Source: an uncultured Opitutales bacterium (GTDB lineage Bacteria; Verrucomicrobiota; Verrucomicrobiia; Opitutales; UBA9783). From it: 7,039 nucleotides of DNA. Position numbers and translations under genes: made by a program. Under the pieces are notes generated by a model, which was not told the origin of the DNA, ran no database searches, and was given only the letters and a program-made list of their open reading frames with translations. Below, one piece after another: positions 6,929 through 7,039 of this stretch. The stretch's first letter is position 1. Each line of letters opens with the position of its first letter. The stretch covers positions 1-7,039 of the forward strand of contig CAKUXH010000052.1 of assembly GCA_934700265.1 (NCBI GenBank), in the 5' to 3' direction.

Positions 6929-7039
6929 ACTTAGGAATGCCCTCAAGCGAGATTTACCCTCCTTTTTGTCACAACTGTCACAAATTGTCACATTTTATTT
7001 TGTGACAGTGTTTTGTTAGTATTTATGCAGGACGGAAGG
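6929..7039. other. Non-coding stretch after the methyltransferase remnant, containing a repeat cluster
   Basis: No supported gene lies here. The only strong structure is the TGTCACA repeat cluster listed separately. An ATG at 7025 opens five codons before the window ends and could begin the next gene, but there is too little sequence to judge. A weak TAGTAT (7017-7022) resembles a -10 box without a convincing -35 partner. Confidence 0.5.
6967..7009. repeat. TGTCACA repeat cluster: three direct copies and one inverted copy, with an 11-bp inverted repeat
   Basis: TGTCACA occurs at 6967-6973, 6976-6982 and 6986-6992, with start-to-start spacing of 9 and 10 bp, close to one helical turn. Its reverse complement TGTGACA lies at 7001-7007. 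The second copy extends into a perfect 11-bp inverted repeat with the last one: ACTGTCACAAA at 6974-6984 and TTTGTGACAGT at 6999-7009, with a 14-base loop that contains the third direct copy. Phased direct repeats plus one inverted copy fit a multi-site operator for a dimeric regulator or an iteron-like or recombinase site. It could also act as a transcribed hairpin, though the T stretch that follows is poor for a terminator. Binding partner unknown. Confidence 0.75.

Noticed and set aside
6967..7009. CRISPR-like array
   Set aside because: Repeat units are only 7 bp with 2-3 bp spacers, and one copy is inverted. This is unlike the 20-40 bp repeats and spacers of CRISPR.
7025..7039. Start of another gene at the right edge (ATG plus four codons)
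   Set aside because: Five codons are too few to judge, and the downstream GGAAGG could equally be a ribosome binding site for a later start.

Overview
This window looks like the edge of a bacterial surface-polysaccharide (capsule, LPS or wall-polymer) locus. It ends at the remains of an older restriction-modification gene. The DNA is A/T-rich and the start codons have no consistent Shine-Dalgarno sequence. I cannot assign a taxon. The gene content suggests a host- or gut-associated bacterium with a Campylobacter-like capsule chemistry, but that is inference.

Layout. (1) Bases 1-808, minus strand, hold the first 269 residues of a CDP-glycerol glycerophosphotransferase-like enzyme (TagB/TagF family) that runs off the left edge. 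(2) Bases 809-4895, plus strand, hold a tight three-gene operon: a PEP-synthase-like ATP-grasp/phosphohistidine kinase (919 aa), a class I glutamine-amidotransferase-like hydrolase (198 aa) and a sugar-nucleotidyltransferase-like cytidylyltransferase (246 aa). The gaps are 3 bp and then a 14-bp overlap. (3) Bases 4927-6141, plus strand, hold a membrane-anchored SGNH/GDSL-type protein that is much more A/T-rich. (4) Bases about 6131-6928 hold a decayed fragment of an N6-adenine DNA methyltransferase-type restriction-modification protein with three frameshifts. (5) Bases 6929-7039 are non-coding and carry a cluster of TGTCACA repeats, including an 11-bp inverted repeat.

Main interpretation. The kinase, hydrolase and cytidylyltransferase match, in family and in transcription order, Cj1418-Cj1417-Cj1416 of Campylobacter jejuni. 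Those enzymes make cytidine diphosphoramidate (CDP-amidate), the precursor of the O-methyl phosphoramidate capsule modification. The expected steps are: L-glutamine is phosphorylated on its amide nitrogen by ATP; the product is coupled to CMP from CTP; the glutamyl group is then hydrolysed off, leaving CDP-amidate and glutamate. Generic annotation would probably call these genes phosphoenolpyruvate synthase, gamma-glutamyl-GABA hydrolase and a LicC-like transferase, and so miss the pathway.

Two things differ from the Campylobacter arrangement. The kinase has an extra N-terminal domain of about 130 residues that resembles a degenerate copy of the cytidylyltransferase encoded two genes downstream. 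The next Campylobacter pathway gene (the CDP-amidate kinase Cj1415) is not in the window; the module is instead flanked by a TagF-like transferase and an SGNH protein. This may therefore be a variant phosphoramidate or phosphodiester decoration system.
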